DNA of 64,000 bases from Streptomyces paludis (GTDB lineage: Bacteria > Actinomycetota > Actinomycetes > Streptomycetales > Streptomycetaceae). The notes beneath the pieces are model-generated. The model searched no databases, was not told the DNA's origin, and saw nothing but the letters and a program-made list of their open reading frames with translations. The translations under genes were made by a program, and so were the position numbers. Position 1 is the first letter of the stretch. Each line of letters opens with the position of its first letter. This document shows, piece after piece, positions 7,593 through 15,153 of the stretch. The stretch lies in contig NZ_CP031194.1 in the NCBI RefSeq assembly GCF_003344965.1, forward strand, positions 2,852,001-2,916,000. The letters are read 5' to 3'.

Positions 7593-9463
7593 GGTCCGCG
7601 CAGGGCCTGATCCCGCTGCTCGGACGGGCACGGGCGGCACTCTCCCTCGCCTGGCGCGCCTCGCCGGGGATGATCGTCCTCTACACGGCCCTTTCCCTCG
7701 TCGGCGGCGCCCTTCCGGTCGCCGCCGGCTGGTTCATGAAGATGATCCTGGACCAACTGGCCGGCGGGGCGGCTGTCGGCGACATCATCGCCCTCACGGG
7801 ATGCCTCGCTCTCATAGGAGTGGGACAGGGGGCGCTGCCCCATGCCCTCACCTACGCGAGGGCCAGTCTGGAACGCGGTATCGGGCGGCTCGCGCAGATC
7901 GAGTTGTTCTCCGCGGTCAACGGCTTCGTGGGCCTGGGGCCGTTCGAGAATCCCGAGTTCCTGGACAAGCTCCGTTTCGCCCGGCAGTCCGGAAGTGTCG
8001 CCCCGAACCAGGTGATCGGCAGCTTGATCGGCGGTCTGCGCTCCCTTGTCACGGTGGTCGGCTTTCTTGGTTCGCTCGCGCTCCTGGGGCCGATGATGGC
8101 GGTGTTCGTGCTGCTGTTCTCGGTCCCCATCGTGGCCGCGGAGATTTCGCTGTCCCGCAGACGGAGCGAGATGCTCTGGAACATCGGTCCCACGGAGCGT
8201 CGTGAGTTCTTCTACGCTCAGCTGCTGTCCAGTGTCGAGGCGGCGAAGGAGGTCCGGCTCTTCGGCATCGGGGACTTTCTGCTGGGGCGGATGCGCAGCG
8301 AGCGAGAGGTCTCCGACCGCGCGAAGCGGCGTATGGACATTCGGCAGACCCGCACGCAGTTCGGGCTGGCGGTCATCGCCGGTGTGGTCAGCGGGGGCGG
8401 TCTCATCTGGGCGGTGAACCAGTCGCGCGCCGGCGCCCTCTCCATTGGTGACATCACCATCTTCGTGGCCGCGGTGGCCGGAGTGCAGGCCGCCCTGAAT
8501 CAGCTGGCCTCCGAGGTCGGTTTCACGCATCAGGCGCTGACTCTGTATCAGCACTATCTCACCGTCGTCACCTCCGGCCCCGAGCTTCCCGTCGCGGAGA
8601 AGCCCCGGGAACTGCCCCCGCTCAGGCGGTCGATCCAGCTCAAGGACGTCTGGTTCCGCTATTCGGATGACCACCCCTGGATTCTGCAAGGGGTGAATCT
8701 GGAGATAAAGCAGGGGGAATCACTCGGGCTGGTCGGTCTGAACGGTGCCGGAAAGTCGACGCTGGTGAAGCTGCTGTGCCGTTTTTACGATCCCACGCGC
8801 GGAGCGATCCTCTGGGACGGGGTGGATATCCGCCAGGTCGATCCCGACCGGCTCCGCGGGCGTATGACCGCCGTATTCCAGGACTACATGCAGTACGACA
8901 TGACCGTGAAGGAGAACATCGGCCTCGGTGACCTGACCGCGCTTGAGGATATCGACCGTATCAAGCGGGCCGCTCACCGTGCCGGTATAGCCGAAGTGAT
9001 CGAGGGCCTTCCGAAGACCTATGAGACTCTGCTGACCCGGATGTTCTTCGCGGAATCGGACAAGACGAATCCGGAGACCGGCATCGTGCTTTCGGGAGGA
9101 CAGCAGCAGCGCCTGGCGGTGTCCCGTGTCTTCCTGCGCGACCAGCCGGACTTCGTCATCCTCGACGAGCCCTCATCGGGTCTTGACGCGGAGGCGGAAC
9201 ACGACATTCACACGGCTCTCGGCAATCACCGGAAAGACCGGACGAGCCTGCTGATCTCACACCGGCTCGGCGCGGTTCGGGATGCCGACCGGATCGTCGT
9301 GCTCTCCGAGGGGCACATTGTCGAGGAGGGTATGCACGGCGACCTGGTCAGCCTCGACGGTGAGTACGCCCGGCTCTTCGCTCTCCAGGCTTCGGGATAC
9401 ACGGAAGACCAGTCCGACGACGGGGCGACGCCGGCCGGGGCGGGTATCGGGGCGAATTCATGA
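7589..9463 (+). CDS. ABC exporter with fused membrane and ATPase domains
   Basis: 624-aa type I half-transporter. The transmembrane domain spans about residues 25-310. The nucleotide-binding domain holds Walker A GLNGAGKST (383-391), the signature LSGGQQQRL (501-509), Walker B FVILDEPSSGLD (about 522-533) and the H-loop histidine in LLISHRLG (558). There is no N-terminal C39 peptidase domain, so leader removal must be done by another enzyme, presumably the S26 peptidase encoded next. It overlaps both neighbours by 4 bp. The substrate is inferred to be the 60-aa precursor. Confidence 0.93.
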   Translation: MRSAQGLIPLLGRARAALSLAWRASPGMIVLYTALSLVGGALPVAAGWFMKMILDQLAGGAAVGDIIALTGCLALIGVGQGALPHALTYARASLERGIGRLAQIELFSAVNGFVGLGPFENPEFLDKLRFARQSGSVAPNQVIGSLIGGLRSLVTVVGFLGSLALLGPMMAVFVLLFSVPIVAAEISLSRRRSEMLWNIGPTERREFFYAQLLSSVEAAKEVRLFGIGDFLLGRMRSEREVSDRAKRRMDIRQTRTQFGLAVIAGVVSGGGLIWAVNQSRAGALSIGDITIFVAAVAGVQAALNQLASEVGFTHQALTLYQHYLTVVTSGPELPVAEKPRELPPLRRSIQLKDVWFRYSDDHPWILQGVNLEIKQGESLGLVGLNGAGKSTLVKLLCRFYDPTRGAILWDGVDIRQVDPDRLRGRMTAVFQDYMQYDMTVKENIGLGDLTALEDIDRIKRAAHRAGIAEVIEGLPKTYETLLTRMFFAESDKTNPETGIVLSGGQQQRLAVSRVFLRDQPDFVILDEPSSGLDAEAEHDIHTALGNHRKDRTSLLISHRLGAVRDADRIVVLSEGHIVEEGMHGDLVSLDGEYARLFALQASGYTEDQSDDGATPAGAGIGANS

Positions 9464-9882
9464 TATTCGGCCTGATCGCGGTCCTGTTGTGCGCGCCGGT
9501 GGTGATCTGGCGGCTGCTGGCTCGCACGCTGATCGTGGTGACCGTACAGGGAATGAGTATGGAGCCGACCTACAGTCCGGGTGATCGCGTCCTTGTCCGG
9601 CGTGGAAAGAACGCGGGCCGGGGGGAGGTCGTGGTGGTCGAACCGCCCGCCGGCAGCTGGGCACCGGACGAATCACCGGGGAATCCGTGGATGATCAAAA
9701 GGGTCCTCGGGCTGCCGGGTGACCCCGTACCGCACTATGACCGCGGAGAGACGCTGGAAGGGACCGTTCCGCCGGGAATGCTCTTTCTCCTCGGAGATAA
9801 TACGAAAGTAAGCCTGGATTCACGGCAGATGGGATTCTTCTCCACGGGCCAGATGCTGGGCACTGTCCTCTGTAGATTGTGA
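9460..9882 (+). CDS. Small S26-family signal peptidase
   Basis: 140-aa membrane-anchored type I signal peptidase relative, smaller than typical housekeeping LepB. It has one N-terminal helix (about residues 4-22), then the catalytic serine in VQGMSMEPTYSPGD (Ser33), the general-base lysine in WMIKRVLGLPGD (Lys80) and box E, GDNTKVSLDSR (112-122). ATG at 9460 overlaps the ABC transporter stop (ATGA). The context points to a dedicated peptidase that cuts the exported precursor, perhaps after the ASA motif. It is the last gene of the cassette. Confidence 0.9.
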   Translation: MIFGLIAVLLCAPVVIWRLLARTLIVVTVQGMSMEPTYSPGDRVLVRRGKNAGRGEVVVVEPPAGSWAPDESPGNPWMIKRVLGLPGDPVPHYDRGETLEGTVPPGMLFLLGDNTKVSLDSRQMGFFSTGQMLGTVLCRL

Positions 9883-9948
9883 CCGCCCGGCCCCTTTTCC
9901 TCCCTACTTAACCCGTTCGAGTGAATGGGAAGGTAACTCCTCGTGGGT

Positions 9949-9970
9949 AGAAGTCACTTACGTCACTTCT
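9949..9970. repeat. Inverted repeat in the leader of the GH25 gene
   Basis: AGAAGT (9949-9954) and ACTTCT (9965-9970) flank a CACTTACGTC centre, which also contains a GTCACTT direct repeat. It lies in the 135-bp gap between the peptidase and lysozyme genes and could be an operator. The evidence is weak. Confidence 0.3.
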
Positions 9971-10017
9971 CATCACACCGCCGGACACGCCCCGCTTTTC
10001 TGGCCGGAGGAACTCCC

Positions 10018-10569
10018 ATGACCACCAAAGGCATCGACGTCTCGTCCCACCAGAACTCCACCTTCAGCACGACCGGCCTCGACTTCGTCTTCGTCAAGGC
10101 CACCGAGGGGACGACATATCTCAACCCCAGGATGACCGCGCAGGCCGGGCACGCCCGCGCCGCCGGACTCGTCGTCGGCTTCTACCACTTCCTGCGGCCC
10201 GGGGACATGAAGGCCCAGGCCAAGTACTTCGTGGAGAAGTGCGCGAGCCTCGCGCACGATCCGCTCTTCGCGGACTGGGAGGACGACGGCGTCTCCAACG
10301 CCCAGAAGGACGCCTTCCTCGCCGAGGTGAAGCGGCTGCGCGGCGCCACCCACCGGGTCGGTCTCTACTGCGGCCAGTACTACTGGCTGCACCGTGACAC
10401 GACGAGCAACGCGGGCGACGCCCTGTGGATCGCGGACTACGTGACGGCGGGCAAGCCCCGTATCAAGGCCGCGTGGAAGTTCCACCAGTACACGGACAGC
10501 CCGATCGACAAGAACGTCGGCGCGTTCGCCGACCGGGCCGCGCTGCGCGCCTGGGCGAAGAAGGGCTGA
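10018..10569 (+). CDS. GH25 family lysozyme-like hydrolase
   Basis: 183-aa glycoside hydrolase family 25 (Chalaropsis-type muramidase) domain protein. The GIDVSSHQ opening at residues 5-12, FVKATEG near residue 32, and the acidic FADWED strand near residue 83 fit the family's catalytic face. There is no signal peptide from the ATG at 10018, which has a GGAGGA site. It may act inside the cell or leave by a non-Sec route. It is convergent with the geranylgeranyl-reductase gene and has its own gap from the peptide cassette, so it is probably not part of it. Confidence 0.88.
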   Translation: MTTKGIDVSSHQNSTFSTTGLDFVFVKATEGTTYLNPRMTAQAGHARAAGLVVGFYHFLRPGDMKAQAKYFVEKCASLAHDPLFADWEDDGVSNAQKDAFLAEVKRLRGATHRVGLYCGQYYWLHRDTTSNAGDALWIADYVTAGKPRIKAAWKFHQYTDSPIDKNVGAFADRAALRAWAKKG

Positions 10570-10594
10570 GACCGTGAGAGCCATGATTCCGGGC

Positions 10595-11881
10595 TCAGGC
10601 TTTTGGCGCCACCTTCGACAGGCCGTTGATGACGCGGTCCATCGCGTCACCGCCCGTCGGATCCGTCAGATTCGCCAGCATCTTCAGGGTGAACTTCATC
10701 AGCAGCGGATGCGTCAGCCCGTGCTGGGTCGCCAGCTTCATGACCTTCGGGTTGCCGATCATCTTCACGAACGCGCGGCCCAGCGTGTAGTAGCCGCCGT
10801 ACGTGTCCTTCAGGACCTTCGGGTAGTGCCGCAGCGCCAGTTCCCGCTGGCCGGGGGTGGCGCGGGCATGGGCCTGGACGATGACGTCCGCCGCGATCTG
10901 CCCCGACTCCATGGCGTACGCGATGCCCTCGCCGTTGAACGGGTTGACCATGCCGCCCGCGTCCCCGACCAGCAGCAGGCCCTTGGTGTAGTGCGGCTGC
11001 CGGTTGAACGCCATCGGCAGGGCGGCGCCGCGGATCGGCCCCGTCATGTTCTCCGGCGTGTATCCCCACTCCTCCGGCATCGAGGCGCACCACGCCTTGA
11101 GCACCTCGCGCCAGTCCAGCTCCTGGTACGCGGAGGACGAGTTGAGGATCCCCAGGCCGACGTTGGAGGTGCCGTCGCCCATGCCGAAGACCCAGCCGTA
11201 GCCGGGCAGCAGCTTGTCCTCCCCCGGGCCGCGCCGGTCCCACAGCTCCAGCCAGGACTCCAGATAGTCGTCGTCGTGGCGGGGCGAGGTGAAGTACGTA
11301 CGGACGGCCACGCCCATCGGGCGGTCCTCGCGCCGGTGCAGGCCCATCGCGAGGGAGAGCCGTGTCGAGTTGCCGTCGGCGGCGACGACGAGCGGCGCGC
11401 GGAAGGTGACCGGGGTCTTCTCCTCGCCGAGCTTGGCGTGCACCCCGACAATCCGGCCGGTGCGCTCGTCCAGGATCGGGGCGCCGACATTGCACCGCTC
11501 GTACAGCCGGGCGCCGGCCTTCTGCGCCTGGCGGGCGAGCAGATCGTCGAAGTCGTCCCGCTTGCGGACCAGCCCGTAGTCCGGATACGCGGCGAGGTCC
11601 GGCCAGTCGAGCTGGAGCCGCACCCCGCCGCCGATGATCCGCAGGCCCTTGTTCCGCAGCCAGCCGGCCTCTTCGGAGATGTCGATGCCCATCGACACCA
11701 GCTGCTTGGTGGCGCGCGGCGTCAGGCCGTCGCCGCAGACCTTCTCGCGCGGGAAGGCCGTCTTCTCCAGCAGCAGGACGTCGAGTCCGGCCTTCGCCAG
11801 GTAGTACGCCGTGGTGGAACCGGCGGGTCCGGCGCCGACGACGATGACGTCCGCGGTGTTTTCGGAGAGGGGCTCGGTCAC
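10595..11881 (-). CDS. Geranylgeranyl reductase family FAD protein (MenJ-like)
   Basis: 428-aa flavoprotein. The FAD Rossmann motif VVGAGPAGSTTAYYL lies near residue 14, the reductase motif FPREKVCGDGLTP near residue 43, and the second FAD motif LLVGDAGGMVNPFNGEGI near residue 300. In mycobacteria this family includes MenJ, which saturates one isoprene unit of menaquinone; Streptomyces makes partly saturated menaquinones. The nearby menG and mqn genes make that role likely, but other polyprenyl reductions are possible. The GTG start at 11881 faces the GNAT gene across a short divergent promoter region. Confidence 0.85.
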   Translation of the reverse strand: MTEPLSENTADVIVVGAGPAGSTTAYYLAKAGLDVLLLEKTAFPREKVCGDGLTPRATKQLVSMGIDISEEAGWLRNKGLRIIGGGVRLQLDWPDLAAYPDYGLVRKRDDFDDLLARQAQKAGARLYERCNVGAPILDERTGRIVGVHAKLGEEKTPVTFRAPLVVAADGNSTRLSLAMGLHRREDRPMGVAVRTYFTSPRHDDDYLESWLELWDRRGPGEDKLLPGYGWVFGMGDGTSNVGLGILNSSSAYQELDWREVLKAWCASMPEEWGYTPENMTGPIRGAALPMAFNRQPHYTKGLLLVGDAGGMVNPFNGEGIAYAMESGQIAADVIVQAHARATPGQRELALRHYPKVLKDTYGGYYTLGRAFVKMIGNPKVMKLATQHGLTHPLLMKFTLKMLANLTDPTGGDAMDRVINGLSKVAPKA

Positions 11882-11979
11882 AGCGGGTTCTCCCGAAGAC
11901 TCGAAATGGTGTACCGACCGGCACTCGACATGTGCAGTCTATGGGTGCGTACTGATCCCCCCAGTGAAGGGCTGCCCTC

Positions 11980-12516
11980 GTGGACCACATCACCAAGCCG
12001 CTCCCCGTGGTACAGCTCCGTGTTCCCACGGAGGAGGACACGTTCACCTGGCACGAGGTCTTCAACGACCCGGAGGTGATGGAGTTCCACGGCGGCGCCC
12101 CCGCCGAACTCTCGGTGTACGCGGAGCTGACCGCGCGGCAGCGCCGGCACGACGCGGAGCGCGGCTTCTGCTTCTGGACGATGCTGGACGAGCGCGGCGA
12201 GGTGATCGGCTTCACCGGCGCCCAGCCCTGGCCGCACCAGAACATGGGGCCGGTCGGCGAGATCGAGATCGGCTGGCGGCTGAGCCGGGCCCACTGGGGC
12301 CGGGGCTATGCGACGGCCGCCGCCCGGACCACCCTGGAGCGGGTCCGGGCGGCGGGTGTCGAGCGGGTCGTGGCGATGGTCAACTCCCGGAACGAGCGAT
12401 CGGCGGCCGTGGCCAGACGGCTGGGCATGGAGGAGGACGAGACCTCCGCGTTCTCGTTCTCCTCGCCGCACTACGCGACGGAGCAGCGGGCGCTCTGCTT
12501 CCGGCTCGACCTGTGA
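11980..12516 (+). CDS. GNAT family N-acetyltransferase
   Basis: 178-aa RimJ/RimL-like acetyltransferase. The GEIEIGWRLSRAHWGRGYATAA stretch (around residues 88-109) contains the acetyl-CoA pyrophosphate-binding loop R-x-x-W-G-x-G-Y-A. It is followed by the VERVVAMVNSRNERSAAVARRLG helix typical of the subfamily. The start is GTG at 11980 with a GAAGGG upstream. The substrate is unknown. Confidence 0.85.
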   Translation: MDHITKPLPVVQLRVPTEEDTFTWHEVFNDPEVMEFHGGAPAELSVYAELTARQRRHDAERGFCFWTMLDERGEVIGFTGAQPWPHQNMGPVGEIEIGWRLSRAHWGRGYATAAARTTLERVRAAGVERVVAMVNSRNERSAAVARRLGMEEDETSAFSFSSPHYATEQRALCFRLDL

Positions 12517-12609
12517 TCCAGCAGCCCTTGCATATGCCGGAGCGCCACCACAAGAGTCCCCACTCGGGCATCACTGTGTCATTTGCGGCCAAGTACTGAA
12601 GTAAAGCGA

Positions 12610-12666
12610 AAGCGATCAGTCGCTTCCCCGGATGCTGTGCGAGCACCGGCCCTGCCCAGGGCCGGT
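12610..12666 (+). promoter_or_regulatory. Two leader hairpins before the TTG-started secreted gene
   Basis: AAGCGA/TCGCTT (12610-12625, 4-nt loop) and ACCGGCCCTG/CAGGGCCGGT (12645-12666, 2-nt loop) form two adjacent hairpins. The second ends only about 8 bases before the AAGGAG ribosome site of the next gene. They could stabilise the mRNA or control access to the start. Confidence 0.45.
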
Positions 12667-12685
12667 CTCACCGAAGGAGCGATCC

Positions 12686-13219
12686 TTGAAGAAGTTACTG
12701 GCCCGGACGACGGCCGCCCTCGCCACGGCCGCCTCCCTCGTACTGATACCGCTGGCCGCCGCCCCGGCCCAGGCCACCGTCACCGCCAACCATCCCGGCA
12801 TGACCTGGAGCGTGGTCAACAAGGGGAGCGGCGTGGTCCAGCCGAGTTCCGACGCCGTGACCAACCCGTACAACGGCGACACCCCGGCGAGCGCCACGCT
12901 GCCCGTGCTCTGTCTGAGAGTCACCAACGCCCCCGTGCCCGCCGGTATCACCCCGACCTTCAACGTCGGATGGGCGCGCGGCACGGTCGCCGCGACCCCG
13001 CCCGTCCAGGGCACCACGCTGACCAGCTGGGCCGTGGCCGACGCGCTGTGCGTCCAGTACTACGGGCCGGGCTGGCGGATGGCCGAGTTCCATGACGGCC
13101 GCTACGGCGCCGATCTGTCGCAGTCGGGCGGCTGGTCGTTCTGGGCCCACGGCTATCTGCCGGAGAACACCCGCTTCTGGGTGGCCATCAACGACCAGAT
13201 CGCCAACCCCTGGAACTGA
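12686..13219 (+). CDS. Secreted protein of unknown function, TTG start and early TTA codon
   Basis: 177-aa protein with a clear signal peptide: MKKLLARTTAAL, then a hydrophobic stretch ending APAQA near residue 27. The mature part (about 150 aa, aromatic-rich, two cysteines) matches no family I recognise. The start is TTG at 12686 with an ideal AAGGAGCGATCC spacing; the longer frame from 12632 lacks a ribosome site and would bury the signal peptide. Codon 4 is TTA (12695-12697), the rare leucine codon read by the bldA tRNA, which suggests developmental or late-stage expression. Two hairpins lie directly upstream. Confidence 0.8.
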   Translation: MKKLLARTTAALATAASLVLIPLAAAPAQATVTANHPGMTWSVVNKGSGVVQPSSDAVTNPYNGDTPASATLPVLCLRVTNAPVPAGITPTFNVGWARGTVAATPPVQGTTLTSWAVADALCVQYYGPGWRMAEFHDGRYGADLSQSGGWSFWAHGYLPENTRFWVAINDQIANPWN

Positions 13220-13221
13220 CG

Positions 13222-13238
13222 GGCACCGAGCCGGTGCC
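13222..13238. terminator. Short terminator between convergent genes
   Basis: GGCACCG (13222-13228) and CGGTGCC (13232-13238) form a 7-bp stem with a 3-nt loop, directly after the secreted-protein stop and before the menG 3' end. Confidence 0.55.
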
Positions 13239-13314
13239 GCGGCGGACTCGCGGATCCCGCGGGCCCGTCGCGGCGCGGCGCCCGGCATGGGGCCCGTACA
13301 CCCGGCGCCCAGTA

Positions 13315-14007
13315 TCAGGCCCGTACGCCCCGGTGCAGTGCGACGACCCCGCCCGTCAGATTGCGCCACGCCACCTTCGACCAGCCCGCGCCCTGGAGCC
13401 GGGCCGCCAGCGCCGGCTGGTCAGGCCAGTCGCGGATGGACTCGGCGAGATAGACATACGCGTCGGGGTTGGAGGAGACCGCGCGCGCGGTCGGCGGGAG
13501 CGCGCGCATCAGGTACTCCTCGTACACCGTCCGGAACGGCGCCCAGGTCGGGTGGGAGAACTCGCAGATCACCACGCGCCCGCCCGGCTTCGTCACCCGG
13601 TACAGCTCGCGCAGCGCCAGATCGGTGTCCTGGACGTTGCGCAGACCGAAGGAGATCGTCACCGCGTCGAACACCTCGTCGGCGAAGGGCAGCCTCGTCG
13701 CGTCGCCCGCCGTGAACGGCATCCAGCCGTGCCGCTTCTTGCCCTCGCGCAGCATGCCCAGCGAGAAGTCGCAGGGTACGACGTACGCGCCGGTGGCGGC
13801 GAAGGTCAGCGAGGAGGTGGCGGTGCCGGCCGCCAGGTCGAGGACCTTCTCCGCCGGACGCGCGTTCACGGCCTTGGCGACCTCCTTGCGCCACCGCCGG
13901 TCCTGGCCGAGCGAGAGCACATCGTTGGTGAGGTCGTAGTTCGCCGCCACGTCGTCGAACATCGAGGCGACTTCGTGCGGCTGCTTGTCCAGGGATGCTC
14001 GGGTCAC
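13315..14007 (-). CDS. menG: Demethylmenaquinone methyltransferase
   Basis: About 230-aa UbiE/MenG-family methyltransferase that adds the final C-methyl group of menaquinone using SAM. Features seen are [17 protein letters not shown] near the N-terminus, the SAM-binding [13 protein letters not shown], the [17 protein letters not shown] block and the [14 protein letters not shown] motif. I chose GTG at 14007, which sits just after a GGAGG; an ATG three codons earlier (14016) is possible. It is co-located with the mqn genes and the MenJ-like reductase. Confidence 0.93.
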   Translation of the reverse strand: MTRASLDKQPHEVASMFDDVAANYDLTNDVLSLGQDRRWRKEVAKAVNARPAEKVLDLAAGTATSSLTFAATGAYVVPCDFSLGMLREGKKRHGWMPFTAGDATRLPFADEVFDAVTISFGLRNVQDTDLALRELYRVTKPGGRVVICEFSHPTWAPFRTVYEEYLMRALPPTARAVSSNPDAYVYLAESIRDWPDQPALAARLQGAGWSKVAWRNLTGGVVALHRGVRA

Positions 14008-14064
14008 GCCCTCCATTGTGGCAGGGCGCCCCCCGCGCCTCCCCTGTCAGGGCCGTCAGGGCCG

Positions 14065-15153
14065 TCAGGGCAGCAGCCTCGGTGCCCGTTTCGCGGCGAC
14101 GTCCTCCACCCAGCCGAAGAGCCCGACCGCGACGGCGATCAGCACCCACGCGATCCCGAACTGGAACCACTGGCTGTCGAGCGGCAGATCCTGCTCGAAG
14201 GCCGGGATGTTCCACATCAGATCGATCAGCGGTACGGACACCATCAGTGCCACCTCGTGCCAGAGATAGACCGTCACCGCGCGGGCGTTGAAGATCTTCA
14301 CGATCCGGTCGGCCACCGGCCACCGCGCGAGCGCGCCGAAGTCCGGCCGGAACCTCAGCAGCAGCAGGACGAACCCCCCGGACCACAGCGCCTGCGCAAG
14401 CGGGATGTCGTCCAGGTCGTACGTACCGTCGACCTGATGGCCGAAGGCCCACCAGCCGCCGGCCGCCATCAGCGGCAGCGCCGCCCCGGTCACCGCGCCC
14501 GGCCGCAGCCGGTCGAGCACCCCGTCGCGGTGCGCGAAGCCGAGCAGCCAGCAGAACAGGAAGACCGACAGATCGCTGAGCGCGCTGCCGAGCCGCCCGT
14601 CCGGCACGCTCCACACCGTCTCGAACACGACGACCGGGAGAAGGGAGAGCAGCAGCACGGGAAGGGGCGCGAGCCGGAACACCCGCAGCAGCACCGGCGA
14701 CAGCAGTACGAACCAGAGATACGTGCGCAGATACCAGAGCACCGCCCACGCCTGCTCGCCCCACGCGTTGCCCGGCGGATCCCCCACCGGCAGCACCCAG
14801 TAGAGGGCGTCCGCCCCCGGCAGCCACCCGTGCTTCGCCATCGCCACCCCGATGACCAGCGCGAACACCCACAGCGGAATCAGCAGCCGACGCAGCCGGC
14901 TCCGGATCACCCGCCCGGCCGGCCGCTCCAGCGAGCGCGCCATCAGCGACCCGGCGAGCGCGAACATCACGCCCATCGACGGGAAGACCAGCCCCAGCCA
15001 CGGCCACTCGAAGGTGTGGTACGTCACCACCCGGACCAGCGCGAAGGCGCGCAGCGCGTCGAAGTACCGGTCGCGGCCCGCGCCACCGGGCGCCTGGGTG
15101 GACGCGCCCTTCGCGGCCACCGCCCGCGTCCCTCTGCGGTGCGCGCCCGCCAT
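14065..15153 (-). CDS. Acyltransferase family 3 membrane protein
   Basis: 362-aa multi-helix membrane acyltransferase (AT3/OafA-like). The N-terminal YFDALRAFALVRVVTYHTF pattern contains the catalytic-site histidine expected in helix 1, and about ten further hydrophobic helices follow. ATG at 15153 overlaps the stop of the upstream deacetylase-glycosyltransferase gene (ATGA); the same frame stays open upstream to 16671 but that part is antisense-frame noise. It probably acylates the polysaccharide made by that enzyme. Confidence 0.88.
   Translation of the reverse strand: MAGAHRRGTRAVAAKGASTQAPGGAGRDRYFDALRAFALVRVVTYHTFEWPWLGLVFPSMGVMFALAGSLMARSLERPAGRVIRSRLRRLLIPLWVFALVIGVAMAKHGWLPGADALYWVLPVGDPPGNAWGEQAWAVLWYLRTYLWFVLLSPVLLRVFRLAPLPVLLLSLLPVVVFETVWSVPDGRLGSALSDLSVFLFCWLLGFAHRDGVLDRLRPGAVTGAALPLMAAGGWWAFGHQVDGTYDLDDIPLAQALWSGGFVLLLLRFRPDFGALARWPVADRIVKIFNARAVTVYLWHEVALMVSVPLIDLMWNIPAFEQDLPLDSQWFQFGIAWVLIAVAVGLFGWVEDVAAKRAPRLLP

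Noticed and set aside
5244..9882. Cassette as a lanthipeptide, sactipeptide, lasso or thiopeptide cluster
   Set aside because: No LanB/C/M, radical-SAM, asparagine-synthetase-like or YcaO gene in or next to it.
12632..12685. 18-residue N-terminal extension of the secreted protein
   Set aside because: It would place a basic signal peptide in the interior and has no ribosome site; TTG 12686 is well placed.
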